Shown one piece after another: positions 32,820 to 40,724 of a stretch of 64,000 bases of DNA (its first letter is position 1; every line of letters starts with the position of its first letter). The stretch comes from Dehalococcoidia bacterium (lineage in GTDB: Bacteria; Chloroflexota; Dehalococcoidia; Tepidiformales; Tepidiformaceae): contig JAJDYW010000034.1 of NCBI GenBank assembly GCA_022824925.1, positions 24,402 to 88,401 on the forward strand. Direction: 5' to 3'. The notes below the pieces were generated by a model. The model worked only from the letters and a program-made list of their open reading frames with translations. It was not told the origin of the DNA and did no database searches. A program made the translations under genes and the position numbers.

Positions 32820-33872
32820 CTACACCTTGGCCGGCTCGAGCTCCGCGAGCTCGGCCATGAGCTCCATCGCCTCGGGCTGGTTGGTGTTGACGGTGATGCC
32901 GGTGATGGGGTCGTCGGCCCAGCGCTTGTAGCGCTCGCGGATGCGCTCGACGGGGCCGATGAGGGCGGTCTCATCGAGGAACTCGTCGGGGACGGCGGCG
33001 GTGGCCTCCTCCTTGCGCCCGGCGAGGAAGAGCTCCTGGATGCGCTTGGCGGCGTCGCCGTAGCCGCGGCGAACCATGTTGTCGTTGTGGTAGTTCTGGG
33101 TGCGGTGGCCCATGCCGCCCACGTAGAGGGCGGTGTTCGGCTTCATCGCGTCGAGGGCGCCCTGGACGTCGTCGGTGATGTTGACGGCGGCGCCGACCTG
33201 GATCTCCATGTCCTTGAGGCTCTTGCCGCCGCCGGCGCGCCGGAAGCCTTCCTCGAGCCAGGGCATGAAGTGGTCGAGCTGCTTGCCGGGGACGTAGCCG
33301 AGGGGCAGCCAGCCGTCGGCGATCTCGGCGGTGAGGCGCACGTTGGCGGGGCTGCCGGTGCCGAGCCAGATGGGGATGTTGGCGTTCATGTGGAGGATGG
33401 AGCGGAGCGGCTTGCCCAGGCCGGAGGCTCCCTCCCCGGCGTAGGGCAGGGAGATCTCGGCGCCCTCGTGCATCACGGGGCGCTCGCGCTCGAAGATCTT
33501 GCGCATGATCTGGACGTAGTCGCGGATGCGGTAGTAGGGCTTCCCCCAGGGCTCGCCGTACCAGCCCTCCACGATCTGGGGACCGGAGACGCCGATCCCG
33601 GCGATGAAGCGGTTCCCGCCGGCCATGGCATCGACGGTGGCGACGGACATGGCGCAGTTGGCGGCGGTGCGCGCGGCGAGCTGCATGATGCCCGTGCCGA
33701 GCCGGATGCGGTCGGTGACGGCGGCCAGGTAGGCGAGGGGCGTGACGGCGTCGGAGCCGTAGGCCTCGGCCGTCCAGACGGAGTCGTAGCCGAGGCGTTC
33801 TGCCATCTGAACCTTCTCGACGGGCAGGTTCATGCGGGCGCCCGAGTAGCCGATACCGATGCCGAGCTTCAT
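32820..33872 (-). CDS. LLM-class F420/FMN-dependent monooxygenase
   Basis: A 350-residue luciferase-like TIM-barrel flavoprotein. Hallmarks are LGYDSVWTAEAYGSDAVTPLAY and RIRLGTGIMQLAARTAANCAM with VDAMAGGNRFIAGIGVSGPQ, close to F420-dependent reductases and monooxygenases of mycobacteria and Chloroflexota. The C-terminal third (GPVERIRERYKRW) is typical. ATG 33872 is preceded by GGAGGACTCTC; the longer tracked start enters the divergent gene's region. One of three such enzymes in the window. Substrate unknown. Confidence 0.87.
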   Translation of the reverse strand: MKLGIGIGYSGARMNLPVEKVQMAERLGYDSVWTAEAYGSDAVTPLAYLAAVTDRIRLGTGIMQLAARTAANCAMSVATVDAMAGGNRFIAGIGVSGPQIVEGWYGEPWGKPYYRIRDYVQIMRKIFERERPVMHEGAEISLPYAGEGASGLGKPLRSILHMNANIPIWLGTGSPANVRLTAEIADGWLPLGYVPGKQLDHFMPWLEEGFRRAGGGKSLKDMEIQVGAAVNITDDVQGALDAMKPNTALYVGGMGHRTQNYHNDNMVRRGYGDAAKRIQELFLAGRKEEATAAVPDEFLDETALIGPVERIRERYKRWADDPITGITVNTNQPEAMELMAELAELEPAKV

Positions 33873-33913
33873 GAGAGTCCTCCGGGGAGCGTGCGGGGCT
33901 CCAACGCGGCAGG

Positions 33914-33919
33914 ATTCTA
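33914..33919 (-). promoter_or_regulatory. Candidate -10 box TAGAAT (minus strand)
   Basis: Read on the minus strand this is TAGAAT, about 40 bases before the monooxygenase ATG, with a Shine-Dalgarno site in between. The -35 is weak. Confidence 0.35.
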
Positions 33920-33992
33920 CGGGGAACGGAGGCAGTGGACCGGCGGGGTCGGGATGGGTCAGACTGCGCAGGTTCGTTCGAGGGGGCAGACG

Positions 33993-34496
33993 ATGGCCGA
34001 GCCGATTACGCGGGAGAGCCTGTTCGAGGCGCTCCTCCAGCAGTGGCAGACGACCGAGGACGCGATCGCGGCAGTCGGAGAGCACTTCGACAGGCCGGCG
34101 CACGACGGCTGGACGGTGGGCGACATCTTCCGGCACTTGACCGCCATCAGTCACCGCGAGTCAGCGGCCGTGCGGGCGATGCTCGCGACGGGCGAGTACG
34201 AGATCCCGGGCGACGACGCGAACGAGGCGGAGGTCGAGAAGTTCCGCTCGCTCGACTACAAGATGCTGCGGATCGAGCTGAACACCGCGCACGGGGTCGT
34301 CTGGATGTACGTGCAGCGGTTCAGCGACGAGGACCTGGCGCAGACGTACAAGCTGATGGGGAACGACTGGACGCTGGGGCAGGTCCTGGGCGTCGTCGCG
34401 AGGCACGAAGCGGACCACGTGGCGGTTGCGCTGGAGGCGGCGGGCGTGCCGGAGTCGGCGGTCGTGCCGGTCGAGACGGCGCACCGCTGGGTCTGA
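33993..34496 (+). CDS. DinB-fold metal-binding protein, copy 1
   Basis: A 167-residue four-helix-bundle protein of the DinB/YfiT superfamily. Possible metal ligands are His in FRHLTAISH and in RHEADH. The closest members act as thiol-dependent transferases (mycothiol or bacillithiol) or have unknown roles. It is the first of three tandem paralogues sharing an identical 32-residue central block that begins SLDYKMLRIELNTAHG, and the terminal ETAHRW. ATG 33993 has a GAGGGGGC ribosome site. It is divergent from the monooxygenase gene. Confidence 0.8.
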   Translation: MAEPITRESLFEALLQQWQTTEDAIAAVGEHFDRPAHDGWTVGDIFRHLTAISHRESAAVRAMLATGEYEIPGDDANEAEVEKFRSLDYKMLRIELNTAHGVVWMYVQRFSDEDLAQTYKLMGNDWTLGQVLGVVARHEADHVAVALEAAGVPESAVVPVETAHRWV

Positions 34497-34520
34497 GGGG
34501 ACACACGCAAGGCGGCCGGC

Positions 34521-35024
34521 ATGGCAGAGACGATGACGCGAGAGGCGCTGTTCCAGGAGATCTGCGAGACCTGGCAGCGGACGGAGGACGCGGTCGCGGC
34601 GCTGGGGCCGCACTTCGACACGCCCGCCCACGACGACTGGACGGTCGGGGACGTGTGCCGCCACCTGACGGCGACGAGCCACATGATGTCGGGGCGCATC
34701 CGCGCCCTGCTGGCGACGGGCGAGCTCCCGTTCCCCGGTGACGACGGGAACGCCGAGTGGGTCGAGAAGTTCCGGTCGCTCGACTACAAGATGCTGCGGA
34801 TCGAGCTGAACACGGCGCACGGCGTCGTCTGGATGTACGTCCAGCGTTTCAGCGACGAGGACCTGGCGCAGCGGTTCACGATCTTCGGGGAGGAGTACAC
34901 GCTGGGCGAGGTGATCCGGCAGCGGGTGCTGCACGAGCTGAGCCATATCGACGAGGCGCTGGCGGCTGCGGGGCTGGTGGAGTCGGCGATCGCGCCGGTG
35001 GAGACGGCGCATCGCTGGGCATAA
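34521..35024 (+). CDS. DinB-fold metal-binding protein, copy 2
   Basis: A 167-residue paralogue of the preceding gene, 24 bp downstream. The metal-site His are in CRHLTATSH and LHELSH, so the HX3H motif is complete. Its N-terminal half (LFQEICETWQRTEDAVAALGPHF) is closer to copy 3 than to copy 1. It is probably co-transcribed with copy 1, as no promoter is visible between them. Confidence 0.8.
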   Translation: MAETMTREALFQEICETWQRTEDAVAALGPHFDTPAHDDWTVGDVCRHLTATSHMMSGRIRALLATGELPFPGDDGNAEWVEKFRSLDYKMLRIELNTAHGVVWMYVQRFSDEDLAQRFTIFGEEYTLGEVIRQRVLHELSHIDEALAAAGLVESAIAPVETAHRWA

Positions 35025-35136
35025 CGAGGAGAGCGCCGCGCTGGCGCGCGGCTGAGGATCGAGTGACGGGAGGACGCGTCAAGACCGGTGCTCGCGGCCG
35101 TCAGCTACGCTCGGAGCCCGTTCTTCGAGAACCGGC

Positions 35137-35165
35137 TAGACCGCCCCCGCGCGATCCGCCACAAT
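35137..35165 (+). promoter_or_regulatory. Candidate promoter TAGACC-17-CACAAT before DinB copy 3
   Basis: A weak -35 (TAGACC) and a -10 (CACAAT) with 17-base spacing, 36 bases before ATG 35201. The 35025-35136 stretch upstream has no other feature that I can see. Confidence 0.3.
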
Positions 35166-35200
35166 GCGGGTCGCACTCCCTGACGGTACGGAGGTTGACG

Positions 35201-35695
35201 ATGGCCGATTCCCGAGAGGCGTTGTTCCAGTCGATTTGCGAGACGTGGCAGAGGACCGAGGACGCGATCGATGCGCTCGGCGCCCACTTCGACAAGCCGG
35301 CATACGATGGTTGGTCCGTTGGCGACGTTATTCGCCACGTTACGGCGCTCAGCCACGACACGTCCGCGCACATCCGCGCGATGATCGCGACGGGCGAGTT
35401 CCCGGCGGATGACAGCGGCAACCAGGACGGCGTCGACAAGTTCGCCTCGCTCGACTACAAGATGCTGCGCATCGAGCTGAACACCGCCCACGGGGTCGTC
35501 TGGATGTACGTCCAGCGGTTCAGCGATGAGGACCTCGCGCAGGAGTACTCGATCGGCGGCAACAGCTTCTCGCTGGGCACGATCATCAGCCTGCTCACGC
35601 AGCACGAGCACCAGCACGTGACGGAGGCGCTGGAAGCGGCGGGCCTCGACGACTCGGCCGTGGTCGAGCTGGAGACGGCTCACCGCTGGGCCTAG
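35201..35695 (+). CDS. DinB-fold metal-binding protein, copy 3
   Basis: A 164-residue third paralogue, with His ligands in IRHVTALSH and QHEHQH. It starts after a 176-bp gap with its own weak promoter and a GGAGG ribosome site, and is followed by an intrinsic terminator, so it may form a separate transcript. The central block identical to copies 1 and 2 points to recent duplication or strong constraint there, while the termini have drifted. Confidence 0.8.
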   Translation: MADSREALFQSICETWQRTEDAIDALGAHFDKPAYDGWSVGDVIRHVTALSHDTSAHIRAMIATGEFPADDSGNQDGVDKFASLDYKMLRIELNTAHGVVWMYVQRFSDEDLAQEYSIGGNSFSLGTIISLLTQHEHQHVTEALEAAGLDDSAVVELETAHRWA

Positions 35696-35724
35696 CGCCG
35701 CTCACCCCCCAGCCTGATACCTGC

Positions 35725-35758
35725 GGAGGCGCCCTTCGGGGGCGTTTCCGTTTGTCTG
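35725..35758 (+). terminator. Rho-independent terminator after DinB copy 3
   Basis: A 10-bp stem GGAGGCGCCC/GGGCGTTTCC (with two G-T pairs) around a TTCGG loop, followed by GTTTGTCT. It lies 30 bases after the stop codon. Confidence 0.7.
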
Positions 35759-35838
35759 CGCGGCGCCCGCGACCCTGACCGGGCTTGCCCGGACGTGGCA
35801 AGATGCGGGCGGCCCGCGGCGGCGGGCGGAGGCCGCGC

Positions 35839-36930
35839 ATGAAGTTCGGAATCTCGGTTGGCTTCGTGGTGACCAAGCCGTGGGACGCGATGAGCGAGTC
35901 GCGCGTCTTCCACGAGGCGGTCGAGGTGGTCGAGCTGGCGGACGAGCTGGGCTTCGACAGTTGCTGGTCGGTGGAGCACCACTTCCTCGAGGAGTACTCG
36001 CACATGTCGGCGCCCGACATGTTCTTCGCCTACTGCGCGGCGCGGACGAAGCAGATCCGCTTCGGGCACGGCATCTACCTGATGCTCCCCAACATCAACC
36101 ATCCGGCGCGGGTGGCGGAACGCATCGCCACGCTGGACATCCTCAGCAACGGGCGGGTGGAGCTGGGCACGGGGCGGAGCGCGACGTGGACGGAGCTCGG
36201 CGGGTTCCTCGTGGAGCCGGACGACACGAAGGAGATGTGGGAGGAATCGACGCGCTCGGTCGTGAAGATGTGGACGAGCGACGAGTTCTCGATCCGGGGG
36301 AAGCACTTCTCCATGCCGCCCCGGAACGTTTTGCCGAAGCCCGTGCAGCAGCCCCACCCGCCCCTCTGGGTAGCGGTGCAGAGCCCGGAGACGGCCGTGC
36401 TCGCGGGGGAGAAGGGCATCGGGATGCTGGGGGTGACGCTCGGGGGCATCCCCAAGTACGCGGACCTGATCGCGGACTACCGGCGCGCCAGCCGCGAGGC
36501 GGAGCCGATCGGGCTGACGGTGAACAACCAGGTGCGGGCGCAGGGCCAGCTCTTCTGCCACCCGGACTCGGACTTCGCCCAGAAGATGGTGGGGAAGGCG
36601 CACGAGCAGCTCGCGGGGCCGCTCAGCTCCTACCTGATGACGATGGGCTCGACCTACCCGAGCCCCGCCTACCACGCCCACTCGCTGGGCTCGGGCGCGG
36701 CCTTCCGCCCGCCCCTGGGCGCCGACCAGGTGGGGAAGCTGGTGGGGACTCCGGACGAGGTCGCGCGTGCGGTCGAGGACTGGCAGCAGCTGGGCGTGGA
36801 CGCCCTCAACATCGGCGTCAGCGGGCGCTGGTCGACGCACGAGCAAAACCTGGAATCGATGCGGCTGTTCGCGAGGGAGGTCATGCCCGCCTTCGCCGAC
36901 GAGCCGGTGGGCAGCGGGGCGGCGACGTGA
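35839..36930 (+). CDS. LLM-class flavin-dependent oxidoreductase
   Basis: A 363-residue luciferase-like protein with the bacterial-luciferase-type N-terminus (MKFGISVGFVVTKPW and SCWSVEHHFLEEYSHMSAPD) and the ISNGRVELGTG-type turn (DILSNGRVELGTGRSATWTE). The HH pair and this turn place it in the FMN/F420 monooxygenase branch. ATG 35839 is chosen by homology; the tracked start at 35785 adds an Arg/Gly-rich stretch. Its stop overlaps the CoA-transferase start (GTGA), so the two act in one operon, probably on the same substrate. Confidence 0.87.
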   Translation: MKFGISVGFVVTKPWDAMSESRVFHEAVEVVELADELGFDSCWSVEHHFLEEYSHMSAPDMFFAYCAARTKQIRFGHGIYLMLPNINHPARVAERIATLDILSNGRVELGTGRSATWTELGGFLVEPDDTKEMWEESTRSVVKMWTSDEFSIRGKHFSMPPRNVLPKPVQQPHPPLWVAVQSPETAVLAGEKGIGMLGVTLGGIPKYADLIADYRRASREAEPIGLTVNNQVRAQGQLFCHPDSDFAQKMVGKAHEQLAGPLSSYLMTMGSTYPSPAYHAHSLGSGAAFRPPLGADQVGKLVGTPDEVARAVEDWQQLGVDALNIGVSGRWSTHEQNLESMRLFAREVMPAFADEPVGSGAAT

Positions 36931-38399
36931 CGGCGACGGCGGCCTACCGGACGGTCTCCCCCGAGGAGGCGGCCTCAGCGGTCCAGGACGGCGACGTCCT
37001 CTACTGCTCGCTCACCTCGCTCGACTACGTGCTCGACGCGATCGCGGCGCGGCGCGACCTGCAGGACGTGCGCGTACGGCTGACGACGCCGGGGCAGGAT
37101 CCCGGCTGGCTTTCGCCCGAGGCGGACGACGAGCGGTTCACGGTCGACTTCCAGATCTTCATCGGGGACTTCGCACGGTTCTCGACGGACTCGGGGGTGG
37201 CCTCGTACATCCCGAACCTGTTCTCGACGGAGATGAAGCAGATCGAGCGGCCCGACGACTGCCTCTTCCCGGACGTGTTTCTCACGCGGGTGAGCCGCCC
37301 CAACGAGAAGGGGTACGTGAACTTCGGGCCGATGATGTTCAACAAGCGCGGCTACGTGCAGAACTGCCGGACCGTCATCGCCGAGATCGACGACAGCTTC
37401 CCCGTGTTCCACGGGGACTGCACGGTGCACGTCTCCGAGATCGACTACCTCGTGGAGGGCGAGTACGGGCCGAGCACGGCGGAGATCCGGGCGAAGGTGG
37501 AGGCGGTGGAGGACGCGGGCAGGCGGGAGGGTCTGCTGGACCTGATGGATTCCGTGCCCGATCGCTGGCTGCGGGGGCTGCTGCGCCGGAGCTTCTGGTT
37601 CTTCGAGAAGCTCGACCCGGCGATGGTGGCTCCGCTGCTGGGGAAGGGGCCGGAGCCGGACGCGGAGTCGAAGGCGATCGCTGGGCACGTGGCGGAGGTG
37701 GTGTCGGACGGGGCGAACCTGCAGATCGGTGTGGGCGAGCCGAGCAGCTCGCTCGTGCGCGCCGGCGCCTTCGATGAGAAGGAGGGGCTGGGGCTGCACT
37801 CCGAGATGATCATCCCGGGGTGGACGCGGCTCATCCGCGAGGGGCAGATGACCGACCTGCACAAGCGCTTCCGCCCGGGCGTGGCGGTAGCGGCGGGGTG
37901 GGCCGGCTGCACGCCGCAGGACCTGGAGTTCATCGCGGAGAACCCCCGCTGCGAGCTGCACCCCTCGGCCTTCGTCCTCGACCCAAAGGTGATGTCCGCG
38001 AACGACCGCGTGCACGCGATCAACAGCGCCATCAACATCGACCTGCAGGGGCAGATCAACGCCGAAACGGTGCACGGGGCGCGCATGATCAACGGCACGG
38101 GCGGCCAGCCCGACAGCCACTACGCGGCCATGTACTCGGAGGGCGGGCGCGCGATCACCGTTATGAAGTCGACGGCGCTGGGGGGCACGGCCTCGCGCGT
38201 GGTCGCGACGCACGAGCCGGGCACGGTGGTGACGATCCCGCGGCCGCTCGCGGATACGGTCGTGACGGAGTACGGGATCGCGCGCTTGTTCGGGAAGAGC
38301 ACGCGCGAACGGGCGGCGGAGCTGATCGCGATCGCGCACCCGGACTTCCGCCGGGAGCTGCGGCGCGAAGCGGAGCGGCTCTTCGGGCTGCGCCCGTGA
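36927..38399 (+). CDS. Acetyl-CoA hydrolase/CoA-transferase family protein
   Basis: A 490-residue class I CoA-transferase with both halves in one chain, as in 4-hydroxybutyrate CoA-transferase and acetyl-CoA hydrolase. The catalytic Glu region is LHSEMIIPG, and the C-terminal block is YSEGGRAITVMKSTALGGTASR followed by VVTEYGIARLFGKSTRERA. It exchanges CoA between acids. GTG 36927 overlaps the monooxygenase stop. The donor and acceptor are unknown, but the operon includes a flavin oxygenase and a decarboxylase-like gene. Confidence 0.87.
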   Translation: MTATAAYRTVSPEEAASAVQDGDVLYCSLTSLDYVLDAIAARRDLQDVRVRLTTPGQDPGWLSPEADDERFTVDFQIFIGDFARFSTDSGVASYIPNLFSTEMKQIERPDDCLFPDVFLTRVSRPNEKGYVNFGPMMFNKRGYVQNCRTVIAEIDDSFPVFHGDCTVHVSEIDYLVEGEYGPSTAEIRAKVEAVEDAGRREGLLDLMDSVPDRWLRGLLRRSFWFFEKLDPAMVAPLLGKGPEPDAESKAIAGHVAEVVSDGANLQIGVGEPSSSLVRAGAFDEKEGLGLHSEMIIPGWTRLIREGQMTDLHKRFRPGVAVAAGWAGCTPQDLEFIAENPRCELHPSAFVLDPKVMSANDRVHAINSAINIDLQGQINAETVHGARMINGTGGQPDSHYAAMYSEGGRAITVMKSTALGGTASRVVATHEPGTVVTIPRPLADTVVTEYGIARLFGKSTRERAAELIAIAHPDFRRELRREAERLFGLRP

Positions 38400-39142
38400 G
38401 CGGCGCCGCCCGCCTCGTGGTCGACTACTCGAGCGCCCTCGCGCCGGGCTCGCTCGAGCGGGTAGCGGTGGTCGCGCCCGACGCGGCGAAGCAGCGCTTC
38501 GGCGATCCCGCTGCGCGCGCGACCTACACCGCCGCCTTCAGCGAGGCACTCGAACGCGGCCCGGAACCCGTGCTCTGCCTGGTGGGACCGTACGGCTACT
38601 CGCCCGCCTTCACGGCGGCGGCGGGCGGGCGGAACGACCTTGCGCGGGCGGAGATCGACCCGAACCGGGTGCGCGTCCTGAACGTGGGACGCAGCTTCCT
38701 GGGACTGGGCGCGCTCACCGCGAGCCTGGCCGGGAGCGACCTCGGCCCGGAGGCGGCCACGGAGTGGCTCGACGACGCGGGGGTGGCGACGGGGATGTGG
38801 GTCGTGACCGATTCCGAGCGGCTGGAGGAGGCGCCCGCGGAGGCGTTCGTCGAGGCGCCGGACGGCATCCCGGAGGAGCCGTACGCGCTCCTGCGGGTGC
38901 GCCTCGCCTCGCGCGTCCTCGGCGGGTACGAGTCCGTCGAGGAGGCAGCGGAGACGGCGCTGGCGTCGATCACGGCAGCGGGGGGCGTGGGGCTGGTGGC
39001 GAACGCGCCGGAGGGGCTGGAGGCGTGGAAGCGGGCATCGCCGGCGCCCGTAGAATGGCGCGCGTGCGAGCTCCCCACCTTCCTCGCGACCCACTTCGGC
39101 GAGACGCTCGCCTTCGCCATCGCGCCGCGGGCCTCGGCGTGA
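38396..39142 (+). CDS. Unrecognised protein in CoA-transferase operon
   Basis: A 248-residue protein that I do not recognise. It has no signal peptide or membrane segment. Visible features are an N-terminal alpha/beta region (RLVVDYSSALAPGSLERVAVVAP), an Arg-containing turn (NVGRSFLGLGALTAS), a Trp-containing middle (GVATGMWVVTDSERLEE), and a C-terminal HFGETLAFAIAPR. The GTG 38396 start overlaps the CoA-transferase stop, so coupling is tight and a role in the same pathway is likely. It could be a substrate-binding or hydrolase partner, but no catalytic motif stands out. Confidence 0.6.
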   Translation: MSGAARLVVDYSSALAPGSLERVAVVAPDAAKQRFGDPAARATYTAAFSEALERGPEPVLCLVGPYGYSPAFTAAAGGRNDLARAEIDPNRVRVLNVGRSFLGLGALTASLAGSDLGPEAATEWLDDAGVATGMWVVTDSERLEEAPAEAFVEAPDGIPEEPYALLRVRLASRVLGGYESVEEAAETALASITAAGGVGLVANAPEGLEAWKRASPAPVEWRACELPTFLATHFGETLAFAIAPRASA

Positions 39143-39160
39143 GGGGCAGGCGGGGGCGAC

Positions 39161-39886
39161 GTGCCTGACTTCGGAACGCGCCCGATCGCGTCGATCCCGG
39201 ACCGCCCGGCCATCGCCCCGGGGGAGGGCGAGAGGGAGGACGGCTGGGAGCTGTCGGACGTGCGCGTCGTCAGCCTCACGTTCGAGCTGTCCAAGCACCA
39301 GATGCTGGACCTCCTGCCGGAGGGGCTCATCCGCCCGGTCCCGCCCTACGCCAAGGTCATCATCGTGGACGCGCCCGATTCGCCCGCCGGGCCGTACCGC
39401 GAGGCGGGGCTCTTCCTGGGGGCGCGCGACCGCGTCCAGATCCGGAACGTGCTCCTCGATGCGATCGTGCAGGGCGGTGAGCAGCTCGCCAGCAGCCGCC
39501 GCTGCTTCGGCGGCTCGCGCCGCGCGGGCACCGTCGACCTGGACGTGCGCGACGACGGGATCAGCGCCGTGATAGCGGGCGAGGAGGGCGAGCTCTGCCG
39601 CATCCGCATGGGTGACCTGCGCCGCTGCGACGCAACGATGCTCAAGTTCGATGCGCTGCTGGTGCCGGGCGAGGAGGCGGGAGACCCCGTGCTCCTGCGC
39701 TACGGCGTGCGCATCCCGCTGGCGGAGGTGGAGGGCACGCTCTCGCGTGACTGGGAGGTCACGATGCCGCGCGGAGCCGGGGTCTGGCGGCAGCTGCGCC
39801 CCGCCTTCAACGTGACCGCCTTTGCCACGCTGGGGGACGCCCGGATCGAGTTCCCGCGCGTCCCCAGGGCGGCCGGCGCCCGCTAG
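39161..39886 (+). CDS. Acetoacetate-decarboxylase-like fold protein
   Basis: A 241-residue protein with the acetoacetate decarboxylase fold pattern LDLLPEGLIRPVPPYAKVIIVD, then GPYREAGLFLG. In true decarboxylases a Schiff-base lysine lies in a GxPKK-like context; here the matching region reads GGEQLASSRRCFGG, so that lysine seems absent. It may be a related enoyl or hydratase-like enzyme. GTG 39161 follows the preceding stop by 18 bp. The end converges on the SDR gene with a 4-bp tail overlap. Confidence 0.65.
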   Translation: MPDFGTRPIASIPDRPAIAPGEGEREDGWELSDVRVVSLTFELSKHQMLDLLPEGLIRPVPPYAKVIIVDAPDSPAGPYREAGLFLGARDRVQIRNVLLDAIVQGGEQLASSRRCFGGSRRAGTVDLDVRDDGISAVIAGEEGELCRIRMGDLRRCDATMLKFDALLVPGEEAGDPVLLRYGVRIPLAEVEGTLSRDWEVTMPRGAGVWRQLRPAFNVTAFATLGDARIEFPRVPRAAGAR

Positions 39887-40665
39887 CCCTCCTCGGCGGC
39901 CGCGGCAATCTCGGCGGCACGCGGGGTATCGGGCTGCACGACCAGCTCGGCGGCCCCGGCCCTGGAGTCGTCCCGGATGAGCTCCAGCACCTTGTCGGCG
40001 ATCTGCTCGGGCTGGAGCATCGTGGTCGCCTCGATCGCGGGGCGGAGCCACTCGGCGGGATTCACGCCATCGCCAGTCTTTCCGATGATGGGGGTGTCGA
40101 CCATGCCCGGGAGGACCGCGTTCACGCGGATGTTCTCGGACTCGGCGAGCCCCGCGCAGGCCTCGGTGAAGTTGACGACGGCGGCCTTGGTGGCGGCGTA
40201 CATGGGGTCGTTCGGCATGGGTCCGAGGGCGGCAACGGAGGCGGTGTTCACAACCGCGCCGCCGCCACGCTTGCGGAGCGCGCGCACGGCCGCGCCCGTG
40301 CCCATCATCACGCCCGCCGCGTTCACGCTGGTGACGAGGTGGATCTTCTCGAGGGCGACGTCGGGCCAGCCGGGGGCGTCGCCGGTCATGATGCCGGCGT
40401 TGTTGTGGACGATGTCGATGCCGCCGTAGGCGGCCTCGACGGCAGCGAAGAGCCCCTGGACGCCCGCCGGCGTAGAGACGTCGCCTTCAAAGAAGGAGGC
40501 TTCGCCGCCCATCTCGGCGACGGCGCGGACGGTGGCGGCGCCACCCTCGCGATCGATATCGGCAACGGCGACCCTGGCGCCCTCGGCGCCGAGGGCGACC
40601 GCCGTCGCGCGTCCAATTCCAGACGAGGCGCCCGTGACGAGCGCGACCTTTCCCGAGATCTCCAT
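39883..40665 (-). CDS. Short-chain dehydrogenase/reductase
   Basis: A 260-residue classical SDR. The cofactor motif is TGASSGIG, the structural motif NNAG and the catalytic YAATK, with Ser upstream in NTASVAAL. The Asp after the second strand (VAVADIDREGG) favours NAD. It is read toward the CoA-transferase operon and overlaps its last gene by 4 bp. A GAGAGCACC site precedes ATG 40665. Substrate unknown. Confidence 0.9.
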   Translation of the reverse strand: MEISGKVALVTGASSGIGRATAVALGAEGARVAVADIDREGGAATVRAVAEMGGEASFFEGDVSTPAGVQGLFAAVEAAYGGIDIVHNNAGIMTGDAPGWPDVALEKIHLVTSVNAAGVMMGTGAAVRALRKRGGGAVVNTASVAALGPMPNDPMYAATKAAVVNFTEACAGLAESENIRVNAVLPGMVDTPIIGKTGDGVNPAEWLRPAIEATTMLQPEQIADKVLELIRDDSRAGAAELVVQPDTPRAAEIAAAAEEG

Positions 40666-40693
40666 GGTGCTCTCCTTGCAGGGATGTGCGGGG

Positions 40694-40699
40694 ATTCTA
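40694..40699 (-). promoter_or_regulatory. Candidate -10 box TAGAAT for the SDR gene
   Basis: On the minus strand TAGAAT lies 28 bases before ATG 40665. It repeats the -10 seen at 33914-33919. The -35 is unclear. Confidence 0.35.
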
Positions 40700-40724
40700 G
40701 CGAGGGTTCCCGTCGGGGGCGGGG

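Noticed and set aside
32820-34154. Long minus-strand start for the first LLM monooxygenase
   Set aside because: The extra residues would be encoded antisense to the first DinB gene, and ATG 33872 has a good ribosome site and family N-terminus.
38120-40051. 643-codon minus-strand ORF
   Set aside because: Shadow of the CoA-transferase operon, with Arg/His-rich low-complexity translation.
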